Shown: positions 42,372-52,400 of the stretch, piece after piece
Position numbering within the stretch: the first letter of the stretch is position 1
Layout of the letters: every line of letters starts with the position of its first letter
Assembly: GCA_029861955.1 (NCBI GenBank)
Contig: JAOTYK010000001.1
Span: 1 to 64,000, forward strand
Reading direction: 5' to 3'
Source of the DNA: Acidobacteriota bacterium
GTDB taxonomy: Bacteria > Acidobacteriota > Polarisedimenticolia > Polarisedimenticolales > Polarisedimenticolaceae
Length of the DNA stretch: 64,000 bases
Position numbers and translations under genes: made by a program
The notes under the pieces: model-generated
Database searches by the model: none
What the model saw: only the letters and a program-made list of their open reading frames with translations
What the model was told of the DNA's origin: nothing

Positions 42372-43520
42372 TCAGCGACCGAGACGCCGGGCGAGAAGGC
42401 GGACGCCACGACCGACAACCTCGGGCCGGGCCGCCGTGAAGCAGATCCTGATGTGGGTCGGATGGGGGCCGAAGCTCGGTCCCGGCGCAAGAAACAGACC
42501 CTCGTCGGCGCAGTCCTCGAGGAACCCGATCAGGCCGCGCTCATCGAGTTGGTCGGCGACGTCCATGAAGAGAAAGGTGCTCCCCTGGGGAGCGGCCAGC
42601 CCCAGCTGGTCGGCGGCATCTTTCCCGGCCTGACGGTAGCGGGGGCGAACATCGGCAAGCCAGTCGTCGCCCCGCCCGTCGAGAACCTGGACGGCGGCGA
42701 TCTGACTGGCGGTCGGCGTGCTGTAGAACGCGTGGGTGCTGACCTTGCAGAGATCGGCCATCCGCTCGGACGGACCGACCACGTAGCCACACCGGTTGCC
42801 GGCCATGCCAAAGGCCTTCGAGAACGAATGAACGGAGAACGTGCGTTCCGGCGAGAACGGGCGGGCGGGTGCATGTTCGCCCTCATACACGTAGTCCTCG
42901 TAGACCTCGTCGGAGAAGACCCACAGGTCGTGCTCCGCTGCCCAATCCACGATTGCCTCGATCCAGGCGGCCGGGATGACCCGTCCGCTGGGGTTGTTGG
43001 GAGTGCTCAGATAGATCGCAGAGCAGGCGTCGGTCCGGGCGGCATCCAGCCGACCTCTGATCTCCTCGGCCTCGCCGTCGGTCAGTAGGTCGACGGGCAC
43101 GGGCCGGGCCCCGTAGCAACGGAGGATACCGACGATCAGCGGCCAGTAGGGGGTGAGGACCAGGACGTCGTCGCCGGGCTGAAGGAGCGCGCCGGCCACG
43201 GCGCCCAGGCCGCCGGTCGCGCCGGCGCTGATCAGGAGGTTCTCGGGGGTGACCGCCAGGCCGCTGCGCCGCGCCGTCCGCTCGGCGACGGCCTCCAGAA
43301 GGTCACGCCGTCCCTGGGGTGGCGCGTAGCGATGCATCCCGGGGTAGCGGTCAACCGTCAGATCCTCCATCCGACACCCGATCGCCGGTTCCAGCCATGT
43401 GTCACCGACATGGAGCGGGTAGACCTCGCCCGAAAAGCCGGCAAGTTTGTGGGCCAACGCGGAATAGACGTTGCCCGCGATGTGCCCGACCGCGTGTGAT
43501 GTGAATGGGAATTTCGGCAT
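42372..43520 (-). CDS. Class I/II PLP-dependent aminotransferase
   Basis: A 382-residue fold-type-I aminotransferase. The glycine-rich SAGATGGLGAVAGALL, YLSTPNNPSGRV, the Asp/Tyr pair in FSDEVYEDYVYEG, the PLP lysine in SVHSFSKAFGMAGNRCGY and the carboxylate-binding Arg in IRICFT are present. The closest general type is aspartate/aromatic aminotransferase-like, and the amino-acid specificity cannot be read from the sequence. The ATG at 43520 gives the shorter, more usual N-terminus. It converges on mutM and is divergent from the transglutaminase-like gene. Confidence 0.87.
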   Translation of the reverse strand: MPKFPFTSHAVGHIAGNVYSALAHKLAGFSGEVYPLHVGDTWLEPAIGCRMEDLTVDRYPGMHRYAPPQGRRDLLEAVAERTARRSGLAVTPENLLISAGATGGLGAVAGALLQPGDDVLVLTPYWPLIVGILRCYGARPVPVDLLTDGEAEEIRGRLDAARTDACSAIYLSTPNNPSGRVIPAAWIEAIVDWAAEHDLWVFSDEVYEDYVYEGEHAPARPFSPERTFSVHSFSKAFGMAGNRCGYVVGPSERMADLCKVSTHAFYSTPTASQIAAVQVLDGRGDDWLADVRPRYRQAGKDAADQLGLAAPQGSTFLFMDVADQLDERGLIGFLEDCADEGLFLAPGPSFGPHPTHIRICFTAARPEVVGRGVRLLARRLGR

Positions 43521-43575
43521 CGGAATTACGAATCTGCAAGTGCCAGATTGTAAACCATTTTGATCCACGACGGAA

Positions 43576-43604
43576 TTGCCTGGCCCCGATCTCGAACCTA
43601 TATT
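43576..43604 (+). promoter_or_regulatory. Sigma70-like promoter for the transglutaminase-like gene
   Basis: TTGCCT at 43576-43581 and TATATT at 43599-43604 are spaced by exactly 17 bases. The predicted start near 43611 leaves a leader of about 32 bases before the ATG at 43643. The surrounding 120 bases are clearly richer in A and T than the genes on either side. Confidence 0.6.
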
Positions 43605-43642
43605 CGCGATGCGAGGGCGGAAACCAAACCAGAAGTAATGTG

Positions 43643-44791
43643 ATGATTAACAGTATTCAATTACGGATGCCAGGGCTATTGGCCTGTCTGGCTCTTCTCT
43701 GCCTGGCGGCAATTCCGTCGCTGGCGATGTCGCCGATCGACGACGAACTGATCCGCAGCTACGTCTCGGCGGATGGCGAGACGTCCGAGGACGCGATCGA
43801 CGCACGCTTGACGGCGGTCCGTCAGACGGTCGAATCGATCGTGCGCTCGCGGGACGACGCACCGGGGTATCGCCGGGCCCGCAGTATTCACAACCGGATC
43901 CAACATCGGGTCTTCCGCCACTACAACGAGGAGGCGGACAGCCTTGAAGGACTCGTCGAATACGGGATGTACAACTGCGTCTCTTCCACCCTGTTCTACG
44001 GTCTCGTCTATCGTCAGATGGGCTACCGACCGGAAATTCTCGCGTTTCCCGGGCATCTCATGGTCCGCATCCACATCGGAGACCGGGCTGTAGATATCGA
44101 GACCACCTCAAGGGACGGTTTCGATGTCGGCTGGTTCGCCGAGCGCTGGGGAAGAAAACTCAACCGTCAGCAAGTCGACCCGCTTCGGGCGCGCCGACGA
44201 GACCCGATCGCACGTCTCCAGCAGACGGAGGGGATGTACTGGCAGGTTCCGCTCGAGGCGGCGGCGGGTCTCGCCCGTCTGAACGTCGCATGGGATGCCA
44301 TCGATCGAGGCGATCTGGAACGGGCCACGGCGGGTGCTGCCGACGCCGCAAGCTTCATGAGCGACATCGTGCGGCAGACCGAGGGCGTACAACGATTGTT
44401 CGAGCGAGCGCATCGCATCGCATTCGAACGAGGCGACTTCGATCTGGCCTACCGGATCGGAATTCGTGAGTGGGAGACGTTCGGGTCCAGGACATCCACC
44501 GTCGATCGACTTCTGGTCGCCGGCGTCAAGAGAATCGAGGATCACTGTAACCGAGACAAGCCACGCGAGGCGATGCATATCCTTCAGGAGTTGATGGCCT
44601 TGCCGTCGATCGAGGAGTCCGTCGATCGACTCGGGCGTCAGGTGTTGCCCTTGATAGTGGCGAGCGCCGCGCGAAACGGTGAATGGTCCGTCGCGGATCG
44701 CGGCGTCCGTCTCTATTCCGACGCGGAATTGGATCCGGTCGAATCTCGCCGTCTAAGTGACTGGCTGGAGATGCGTCGCGACCATCGCTGA
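43643..44791 (+). CDS. Exported transglutaminase-like protein
   Basis: A 382-residue protein with a signal peptide (MINSIQLRMPGLLACLALLC, cut after about residue 28). Its central region has Cys in YGMYNCVSSTLFYGL, His in FPGHLMVRIHIG and an acidic residue in VDIETTSRDG. This is the Cys-His-Asp/Glu order of transglutaminase-like cysteine peptidases, as in SirB1-type proteins. The remaining 180 residues look like helical repeats. It probably acts in the periplasm. The start may also be the GTG three bases earlier. A good promoter precedes it. Confidence 0.7.
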   Translation: MINSIQLRMPGLLACLALLCLAAIPSLAMSPIDDELIRSYVSADGETSEDAIDARLTAVRQTVESIVRSRDDAPGYRRARSIHNRIQHRVFRHYNEEADSLEGLVEYGMYNCVSSTLFYGLVYRQMGYRPEILAFPGHLMVRIHIGDRAVDIETTSRDGFDVGWFAERWGRKLNRQQVDPLRARRRDPIARLQQTEGMYWQVPLEAAAGLARLNVAWDAIDRGDLERATAGAADAASFMSDIVRQTEGVQRLFERAHRIAFERGDFDLAYRIGIREWETFGSRTSTVDRLLVAGVKRIEDHCNRDKPREAMHILQELMALPSIEESVDRLGRQVLPLIVASAARNGEWSVADRGVRLYSDAELDPVESRRLSDWLEMRRDHR

Positions 44792-44794
44792 TAT

Positions 44795-45535
44795 CTACTC
44801 TGTCGTCGTCCTCGTGACGACCGGGATTCGGCGTCGCCAGCGCACGCTCCCATCGGAGCGAGGTTCAAGCAGGCAGGCATCGACATGGGTGCCGACCTTC
44901 GCGACTGCATCCAGGGCCTCGGCAAATGCCGGATCGATGTCGGCGGCGGCGGAGACTCTCCGTGCGTCCTTGCGCTGAACCACGAACAACAACGCCGTTC
45001 GTTCTCCGCTCCGCGCGAGGTCGGCCAGCGCGCGCAGGTGGCGGACGCCGCGTAGTGTCGGTGCATCGGGGAAGAGGCCCTCTCCGTCCTCGACCCAGCT
45101 CACCGACTTGACCTCGACCCAGCACGGGCCCTCCGCGTCCGTGACGAGAAAGTCGAACCGATGATTCCCGTGCGGGACCTCGCGTCGAAAGGTTAGCGGG
45201 GCTTTCAGCCAGGGCAGCTGGTGCGCCTCGAGAAGAACGGCGGCGTGACGATTAGCGCGTGCCGCTTCGACGGACACCCAGCAGTCAGCGCGCGGGGCAT
45301 GGACCAGGCAGCAGGTAAACGCGGTCTTGCGTTTGCTCTCGGGGGCGGCAGGTCGGAGTCGAAGCCGTCCTCCCGGGTTCAGCAACCCGGTGAGGCGTCC
45401 GGAATCAGCCAGATGGGTCGCCACGACCGTCCCATCGTCGAGACGGGCATGAACCGTGAACCGCTTCTCTCGATCGACGAATGTCGCGTCGATAAGATCC
45501 GGTTCACTGGGGGAGATGATCGTCCCGAGTTCCAT
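44795..45535 (-). CDS. sfsA: SfsA family nuclease-like protein
   Basis: A 246-residue SfsA homologue. It has the N-terminal RFTVHARLDDGTVVATHLADSGRL, HRFDFLVTDAEGPCWVEVKSVSW (the PD-(D/E)xK-like acidic residues and lysine), FPDAPTLRGVRHLRAL and VQRKDARRV. SfsA was named for sugar fermentation stimulation in E. coli, and its fold suggests a nuclease or DNA-binding role. It lies ten bases downstream of an exported protein gene and ends three bases from the convergent transglutaminase-like gene. Confidence 0.92.
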   Translation of the reverse strand: MELGTIISPSEPDLIDATFVDREKRFTVHARLDDGTVVATHLADSGRLTGLLNPGGRLRLRPAAPESKRKTAFTCCLVHAPRADCWVSVEAARANRHAAVLLEAHQLPWLKAPLTFRREVPHGNHRFDFLVTDAEGPCWVEVKSVSWVEDGEGLFPDAPTLRGVRHLRALADLARSGERTALLFVVQRKDARRVSAAADIDPAFAEALDAVAKVGTHVDACLLEPRSDGSVRWRRRIPVVTRTTTE

Positions 45536-45545
45536 CCACTACGAC

Positions 45546-46106
45546 CTAATTCGTCAGATAGGCGAACAGGTCGACCGTGACGGCCTTGTTGGTCGTGTTG
45601 TAAACGTACGCGCGGTAGGCCTGAAACCCGACCGTGTAGCGCGGCTGATCGGAAGCGAAGAAAGACGAGCTCGGTGTCACCTTGTTCGCCGTGGCACGCA
45701 GGGAGAAATGGAGCAGACCCTGTTCGTTGAAGGCCTGTCGGATGCGAGGTTGTTCCGGAAGGAGAACGACGCCCACCTCACCGGTCTGCTGAACCTGTCC
45801 CTTGACCTCGCCGTGCAGACTGAGAACCAGATAGGGAAACCCCTCGGTCTTGATGATTCCGGCATCCACCAGACGAGTCGTCTCATCGAGTCGCACCGGC
45901 GGGACGAGAACGTCCTGGATCGAGGTCAGTTCGGCCATATCGATGACGCCAGTGACCTCGACATCGCCGACGATCCGCTGGATAGCCGGGAAATTTCGGA
46001 CGACGACCTCGTCGAACTCCTGGGCGATCGTGGTTGGCCCGACCAGGAAAACGACGCCCGTGACGGCGATTACCACGGCAGAGACGATCCCCAATGTCTT
46101 TTTCAT
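45546..46106 (-). CDS. Hypothetical exported protein
   Basis: A 186-residue protein with an N-terminal hydrophobic signal or anchor (MKKTLGIVSAVVIAVTGVVF). A beta-rich body follows with FPAIQRIVGDVEVTGVI, a repeat of VxxPVRLDETTRLVDAG, and a C-terminal part that mentions no catalytic motif (FQAYRAYVYNTTNKAVTVDLFAYL). I do not recognise the family. GGGGGAG lies just before the ATG. It stands between addA (42-base gap) and sfsA (10-base gap) on the same strand and may be part of that transcript. Confidence 0.7.
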   Translation of the reverse strand: MKKTLGIVSAVVIAVTGVVFLVGPTTIAQEFDEVVVRNFPAIQRIVGDVEVTGVIDMAELTSIQDVLVPPVRLDETTRLVDAGIIKTEGFPYLVLSLHGEVKGQVQQTGEVGVVLLPEQPRIRQAFNEQGLLHFSLRATANKVTPSSSFFASDQPRYTVGFQAYRAYVYNTTNKAVTVDLFAYLTN

Positions 46107-46148
46107 AGCTCCCCCTCGAGCTAGGTACGCGCGGTTTACGGACCCCGT

Positions 46149-49100
46149 CTAGTCGGCCGCGGCCGCGTTGACCCGCTCGCCACTGCGCAATGCCCAGATC
46201 TCGCACGGAGGCAAGCTCGGAAGTTGCAGGGCCATTTTGACGGCACGGGCGTAGACCGCCAGCTGTTTCGAATAGCGATCCCGCAGGCGATCCGGGTCGG
46301 TGTCCAGGTCGGTCTTGAAGTCGGCGACCACAATTCCGCCGTGCCCGTCGCGCGCGTCGCGATAAAGCAGATCGATGGATCCACGCCAGCGTCTTCCATC
46401 ATCGTCCCGTAGAAGTAACGGCACTTCTCGGCCCACGATCTCAGCGTTTCGAAGTCGTCCTGCCAGATCCGAAGACAGGAACGCACTTACAAGTGCTTCA
46501 GCCGAGCTCACAAGCGATGTCGGGTCGACCGCGTACGCCACAGCCTGCGTTTCAGCGATTCGTCGCGCGCAGGCGAGCAGCGAGGCATCGTTCAGGTCCC
46601 ATGTCTCCAGGGCTAGATGAAGCGTCGTGCCGAGGGCTCGTCCAACGTCGGATGAGTCGTTCGCCTCGTGTGGACCATCGCCCATCGGTGCGATCGTCTC
46701 GGGAGCGTCGTGGTCGCTCGGAGCGTGAAAGCCGCAGGTCGACGAATCACGGATGAGTTTCGCGGCCTGCTCCCAGCGATCCACCGAGCCACTGTCGAGA
46801 GGGGTGTCATCCCGTGTGACCTGTGGCTCGACGTCGCCGCCGGTGACCGATCGGTGTCGAACGGCAGGATGATCCAACGTGCCGTCGTTCGTGGGGGGCG
46901 ATTCGACATCGTAGCCCCACGCGGCCAGAGCGCGTTGCCAGTCGTTCTTGGCCTTTCCTGGAGGATTCATGATGACGAGACGGTGGGCAGCGCGGGTCAG
47001 CGCGACGTAGAGGACTCGCAGACCCTCTGCGCGTCCGTGCTCAATATCGAGGAGTTCCTGTGCGGCGGCGTTTTCGTTGCAGATCGTCGTTCCACGGACG
47101 GCAGCGTGGGAGGACTCGTCGCCGCCGCTCACGACCCGTGCGTTCCAGCTTGGCGCTCGGTTGTCCATCGACTCGCGTGCGAGGTCCGGAACGAACACAA
47201 CCGAACCCTCGAGGCCCTTGACCTTGTGGACGGTCATGATTCGAACGCCGCTCGTCGCATCGTCCGACAGAGGGGCCTCGGTATCGAGGTCTCCGATACG
47301 TCCCGCATGGATGGCGTCGAGAATCTCCGCCAGATCGAATCGCCCGTCGGCGACGCGGTCCGCCACGGTCGTCGCGACCTTCCGCAGATTCGCGACCCGC
47401 TGTGGGCCCTCGAACCCGGCGCCATGGAGGATCAGGAGACGACTGGACTCAAGCGCGTGATGGATCGCCAGGCCCGGTGTCAGGTCGGACATCTCGCGAG
47501 AGAGCGTTCGCAACTCTTCGAAGCGTCGCGCCAGCGTCGGGTACTGCTTGGGGTCGGGGTGTTGAGCGGACCAGACCCAGCGACCGCCGCCGTCTGCGAA
47601 CCGCGTCAACTCGGTGTCGTCGACACCGCCGCCAGGCGACCGCAGATAGGCCACCAGGGCCGCCTGATCGCCGGGACACGCGACGGTCCGGAGCACCGAC
47701 AAGAATTGAACGACCTCGGCGCGTTCAAGGAACTGCTTACCTCCGTCGACGACAAAGGGAATCCCTGCAGCCCTGAGTGGGCGGACATAAAGCGGGAGGG
47801 ACGTCATCGCTCGTAGGATCACGATGCAGTCTTCGTAGCCGAATGTTCCGTCCTGGACGGTCTCCTGAATTCCCTGGGCGAGGATCTGCCCCTCGATCGC
47901 GCGTCGCTCATCGGCGTGCTTCCCCGCCGCACCGGCGAGCGTCCAGATCTCGATCGGGCGCTCTTCGCTGCCCTCTCTGGTGGCGCCAAGACGGACATAG
48001 TCCGGCTGACGACTATCGGCGTTCCAGCCGGAGAGAGGGGAGTCCAGCAGGTCGTTGATCCCCGCAAGGATCGCGGCGTCACTCCTGAAATTGCTGATCA
48101 GGTCGAGGGTCTGCCCGCCGCAGGACTCGATGTGAAGCACCGCGCGCCGGAACGCATCGAAGTCCGCTCCGCGGAATCGGTAGATCGACTGCTTGGAGTC
48201 TCCGACGATGAACAGTCGTCCCGCCGTGAGATCTTCTGCGTACGCGTCCCGCTCGGTCGAGCCTACGACGCCGGTCAGATAGAACACGATCTCGTACTGC
48301 AGTGGGTCCGTGTCCTGGAACTCGTCGACCAACAGCATGCGATAGCGACGTTTATAGTTGTCGCGAATCGCGGGGTATTGGCGCAATAGGTCTCTGGTCA
48401 GACGGAGGAGGCCATCGAACGTCACATAGCCGCTTCGGAGCATGGCTTGGCGAAACTGCACTCCGAATGAGTGAAGCAGCTCGGTCAGTGTGGCGACCGT
48501 ATCGTTGTCGATCTTTCCCAGGGCCTTCAGTACACGCTTGCCGCTCTTGAAGGCCTCCTGGATTGCTTCACTCTCTTGATCGGTGACCTTGACGCCCGGC
48601 GTGATGGACCGTCCCATCAGCGTCTCGAATGCTTCGCGGTCGGTTCCGATCACGCTGTTCAGTCCCGCGGCACCCTCGTCGACGTACGCACGGAGTAGCA
48701 ACGCAACGCGGCCGGAGTACTCGCGGGTCTTGGCCGTGAACTCCGGTTGGCCCTTGAGGAGCGTGTCGATGGCATCGGCCGGACGCGTGGCCAGATCGCG
48801 CAGGAACCCCTGCTGAGACCCGCCCGTTTGCGCGCCGGAGTCTTCGTCCATCGAAAACGACGCCAGAACTCGCGCGATGGAGGTGATGTCTTTCAGCGAT
48901 AGTCGATCCAGCAGTCCGGTCCACTTCCTGTTTGCCGAATGATCCGATTGGAGTTGCTCGCCGAGGAACCGACGCCAACGCTCCTCGAACAACCGCTGAC
49001 CGTGCTCGCCCTTGTCGATGATGAAATCCGGGTCGACCCCCGCCTCTCGTGGATGGGAACGGAGGATCTCGCTGCAGAAGCCATGAATTGTGGTGATCTG

Positions 49101-49475
49101 GGCCGTCTCCAGCGAATCCAGTGCGTCCACGATCCTCTGCTTGATGTCTGACGTCTCGTGATGTTGTGAGAGGTAAGCCCACGCACGACCGGCTTCTGAC
49201 CCCGAGTCCGGTGGCGCATCGCCACGGGTGACGGCGTAGAGCGATTCGAGCCCGCTACCCAGACGCTCGCGCATCTCGGCGCTGGCCTTGTCCGTGAACG
49301 TCACGGCGGCCATCTGATCCAACGCCAGGATCCCGGTGCCGATAGCGTTGAGAATTCGCTCGATGAGCAGGCTGGTCTTGCCGGTACCGGCACCTGCCAG
49401 CACGACCAGGTTCGAGTTCATATCCGTGGCGGCCCGCCCTCGGGCCGTCGCGTCGGTCAACGGCGCCTTAGCCAT
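46149..49475 (-). CDS. AddA-type helicase-nuclease
   Basis: A 1108-residue UvrD-superfamily helicase with a C-terminal nuclease domain. Motif I is LAGAGTGKTSLLIER (residues 27-41) and motif Ia VTFTDKASAEMRERL. The Walker-B segment is LLVDEFQDTDPLQYE, motif III is in IVGDSKQSIYRFRGAD, and IMTVHKVKGLEGSVVFVP and VLYVALTRA are motifs V and VI. The RecB-family nuclease motif is GSIDLLYRD, then VVADFKTDLD. With the next gene it should resect double-strand breaks and load RecA. The ATG at 49475 overlaps the addB stop by eight bases. Confidence 0.9.
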   Translation of the reverse strand: MAKAPLTDATARGRAATDMNSNLVVLAGAGTGKTSLLIERILNAIGTGILALDQMAAVTFTDKASAEMRERLGSGLESLYAVTRGDAPPDSGSEAGRAWAYLSQHHETSDIKQRIVDALDSLETAQITTIHGFCSEILRSHPREAGVDPDFIIDKGEHGQRLFEERWRRFLGEQLQSDHSANRKWTGLLDRLSLKDITSIARVLASFSMDEDSGAQTGGSQQGFLRDLATRPADAIDTLLKGQPEFTAKTREYSGRVALLLRAYVDEGAAGLNSVIGTDREAFETLMGRSITPGVKVTDQESEAIQEAFKSGKRVLKALGKIDNDTVATLTELLHSFGVQFRQAMLRSGYVTFDGLLRLTRDLLRQYPAIRDNYKRRYRMLLVDEFQDTDPLQYEIVFYLTGVVGSTERDAYAEDLTAGRLFIVGDSKQSIYRFRGADFDAFRRAVLHIESCGGQTLDLISNFRSDAAILAGINDLLDSPLSGWNADSRQPDYVRLGATREGSEERPIEIWTLAGAAGKHADERRAIEGQILAQGIQETVQDGTFGYEDCIVILRAMTSLPLYVRPLRAAGIPFVVDGGKQFLERAEVVQFLSVLRTVACPGDQAALVAYLRSPGGGVDDTELTRFADGGGRWVWSAQHPDPKQYPTLARRFEELRTLSREMSDLTPGLAIHHALESSRLLILHGAGFEGPQRVANLRKVATTVADRVADGRFDLAEILDAIHAGRIGDLDTEAPLSDDATSGVRIMTVHKVKGLEGSVVFVPDLARESMDNRAPSWNARVVSGGDESSHAAVRGTTICNENAAAQELLDIEHGRAEGLRVLYVALTRAAHRLVIMNPPGKAKNDWQRALAAWGYDVESPPTNDGTLDHPAVRHRSVTGGDVEPQVTRDDTPLDSGSVDRWEQAAKLIRDSSTCGFHAPSDHDAPETIAPMGDGPHEANDSSDVGRALGTTLHLALETWDLNDASLLACARRIAETQAVAYAVDPTSLVSSAEALVSAFLSSDLAGRLRNAEIVGREVPLLLRDDDGRRWRGSIDLLYRDARDGHGGIVVADFKTDLDTDPDRLRDRYSKQLAVYARAVKMALQLPSLPPCEIWALRSGERVNAAAAD

Positions 49476-52400
49476 CCGCGGCTCCCGGTGCAATCTCGTC
49501 GGGTACGAGGGGTGCCTTCAGCGATTTGAGTTTGACCGATCGGATCCGCCGCCCGTCGATGTCCAGCTGCTCGCGTTGATCGGACGGGGGGTGCAATCGT
49601 CGGCAGGCGGAAGAGAACGAGCAGTACGTGCAGTGGCTACCGCTGGAGAACGGGAAACTGCCTCGAATATGGAAACGGGCGACGAGCCCGAGGGTCTCCT
49701 CGAATCCGGAGGCTTTGTCTTCCGAGGCGAATCCGGCGAAGTTCCCAATAGCATCACGTGGACCGGGCTTGACGTCGGGCGAGATCGCCAGCATTTCCAC
49801 GGGCGCGCCTTCGACCCCTCGCCAATAGAGCGCCGACTGAAGATGCTCCGCACGGAGAATCTTCGAGGGCGAGACCAGATCCTTGACCGATCTTGACGTC
49901 TTGTAGTCGCCGATGAGAGTGGTGGTGCCACCATCCTCGCCACGCCCCGTGAGAATCCGATCGAGACGACCAAGGAGTGTAACGGTCCGATCACCCACCG
50001 ACAGCGTGAACTCGAGAGGCTGTTCCACCTCAATCGTCTGCCACTTGTCCACGGCCATCCTCGCGAGGTCGCCACAGACAAAATCGACGATCGCTCGTCG
50101 CCAGCGCTGCTCCTCCCATTTCCAGAGTGCCGGTAGCTCTCGTGCGAGTCGGCGGCCGAGGGCACCCACCGTATCGGGCCAATGTCGGTCGATCACGGCC
50201 TCGACGCGGTTCCGGTCGACGTCGGGACGTTCCTTGAACAGGATTGGCTGGCACTGCTGCAGTAATGCGTGAACCGCGCTCCCCATCGTGCGATGGGAAA
50301 GGCTATCGAAGAGCGGTGATTCGTCCAGGGCGCGAACGCCAAGGACGTGGCGGAACCAGTACTGAAGCGGGCATTTCCCAAGCAGTTCGAACGCGGAGAC
50401 ACTGAGTTCCTCCGTCACTCGCGGCTTCACTCGCGCATCGAATATGCCGGCGTCCCCGGAGAAGTCCTCCGTCTGCTCGATCATCCTCATCCCATCCGAC
50501 CACTCGGGGGCAGAGCACAGTCGTTCTCGGTCGTCCTCTCGATTGCGAGAGCGGAAGGCGCGCAGAAGCCAGAGCCCGTTGGGATCGAGGATCTGTCGCG
50601 TCGACACCGCATGCTCCAGGGCGTGACGGGGGTGGGACGGAACTCGCGATGCGAGCATCGGGACGCTCTGCAGGCGGTCCAGTTGCCGGGCGTACGAAGA
50701 CGGAGCCACGGTCTGTCCGGCATCGTTCGCGCGCTGACGGATGAGAATCAGTCGTCTGCGAGCGGCACCGACGAGGGCGACCAACAACTGTCGCTCCTCG
50801 AGGCCCGATTCGTTTCGGAGCGATATCGGATGGCCTTGATGCTGCAGTCGTTGGCGAAGGTCCTCACCGAGGATCGGATCCTCCCGAACCGAGGCCGGGA
50901 ACTGACCGGCGTGGAACCCGATTCCGATCACCACGTCGGCGGTCTGGCCACGAAGTTGTTGAAGATCGAGGATTCGCAAGCCGTCCCTTGCGCCGAACGG
51001 CTGATACTCCGTTCGCTCGACGGCCTGTTCGAGCCACTGGGTTGCAGCGCCGAAGCCGACGACCTCGTCTTTCAGGAGAGCGGCGAGCCCAGCCATCTCC
51101 TCGAGCACCGTATTCCACGAATCCTGCCCCACCGGTGCGACGACCCGGCGAAACAGCTCCACCCACTCGGCCCAACGGCGATCTCTGTTCGGTTCAATCG
51201 CCCCGTGAACGGCTTCGATGAATTCGAGTAAGCGTTCCGGTCTCTTGTCGTCGGGCGAGGAGGCCAGCGCCTCTTCCCAGCCGTCGCGTCCTCCGACGAC
51301 CCCGTTCTCACGACTCCACGCCTCGACGGCGATGGCTCCGGGGAGCGCGGCGCCGCCGCAGAGGGAAGACAGATCGATATGACGCGACTGCAGCAGCTCG
51401 ATCGTCGTCGCGCGCGGGAAGTCTTCACGCACGACCCGTATCAGCGTCAGAAGTTCGCGAACCCATGGAACTCGCGCCAGGGTGTCACGATGGGTGGACG
51501 AGAACGGAATCTCCTGTTCGGTGAGGATCGCTTCCAGACTGGGCGCGTACGCATCGATCCCACGGGCGACAAGGACCACTTCATCGACCGAGACGCCGTC
51601 CAGAATCGCCGCTTGCATGAGTCCGATAGCCGTCTCGACCTCGGCACGGGGGCCCTGACAGTCCAGCATCTCGATCGCTACCGGATAGGTGCCGGTCGCA
51701 TCGGTGTCCTCGTCAAACAGGATGGCGAGGTCGTATCGCGGGTCGTCCGTTGGCGGTGGTTCAGAGACCTGAATATCACCGAGCGAAGTCTCGCCGAAAC
51801 GAGCCCAGAATGTCTCGGCAGTCGTCGTTGCGGCGAGGCCCGGTGTGAACGGCAGGAAGAGCTCCACCGCCGCTCCGAGCGACAGTTGCTGGAACAGCTT
51901 CAGGTTGATGCCGATCCAGTCGTAGGCTCCGTGGATCAGGATCGACGTGTAACGTTCGGCCCATCCGCGCGCCAGCGATGTCGCCGATTGGACAGAAGCT
52001 GCGCCGTCGAGACGCCCCGCCTGCTCCTGTTCGGCGATCGTCTCGCGATACCAGTCGTACCAGGTTGCCAGGGAGTTTTCGGATTCGGTCGTTGCGGAGG
52101 CGCGGACATCCGCCGCGGGTACATCCGCCTCGCGCAGATCTTTCAAGGCCGCCATCATCCGGCGGAGCGCTCTCGGACGGCGACGAAGGAACGCCGACCA
52201 TTCGTCCCGACTTCCGGTCGAACGGAGGTGTCGTTCCGCAAGCATCTCGAGTTGCGACTCTGCCAGGGTCTCCCGGCGATCCAGCCCCTCGCCGGCGAGG
52301 ATGTTGCAAACCAGTGCACCGACGGGTTCGATCTCGACCCCCAGCCACGCCGGAGATCGCTCCAGCAGTCTTCGTGAGAGATGGTCGCAGAGTTGGCGGG

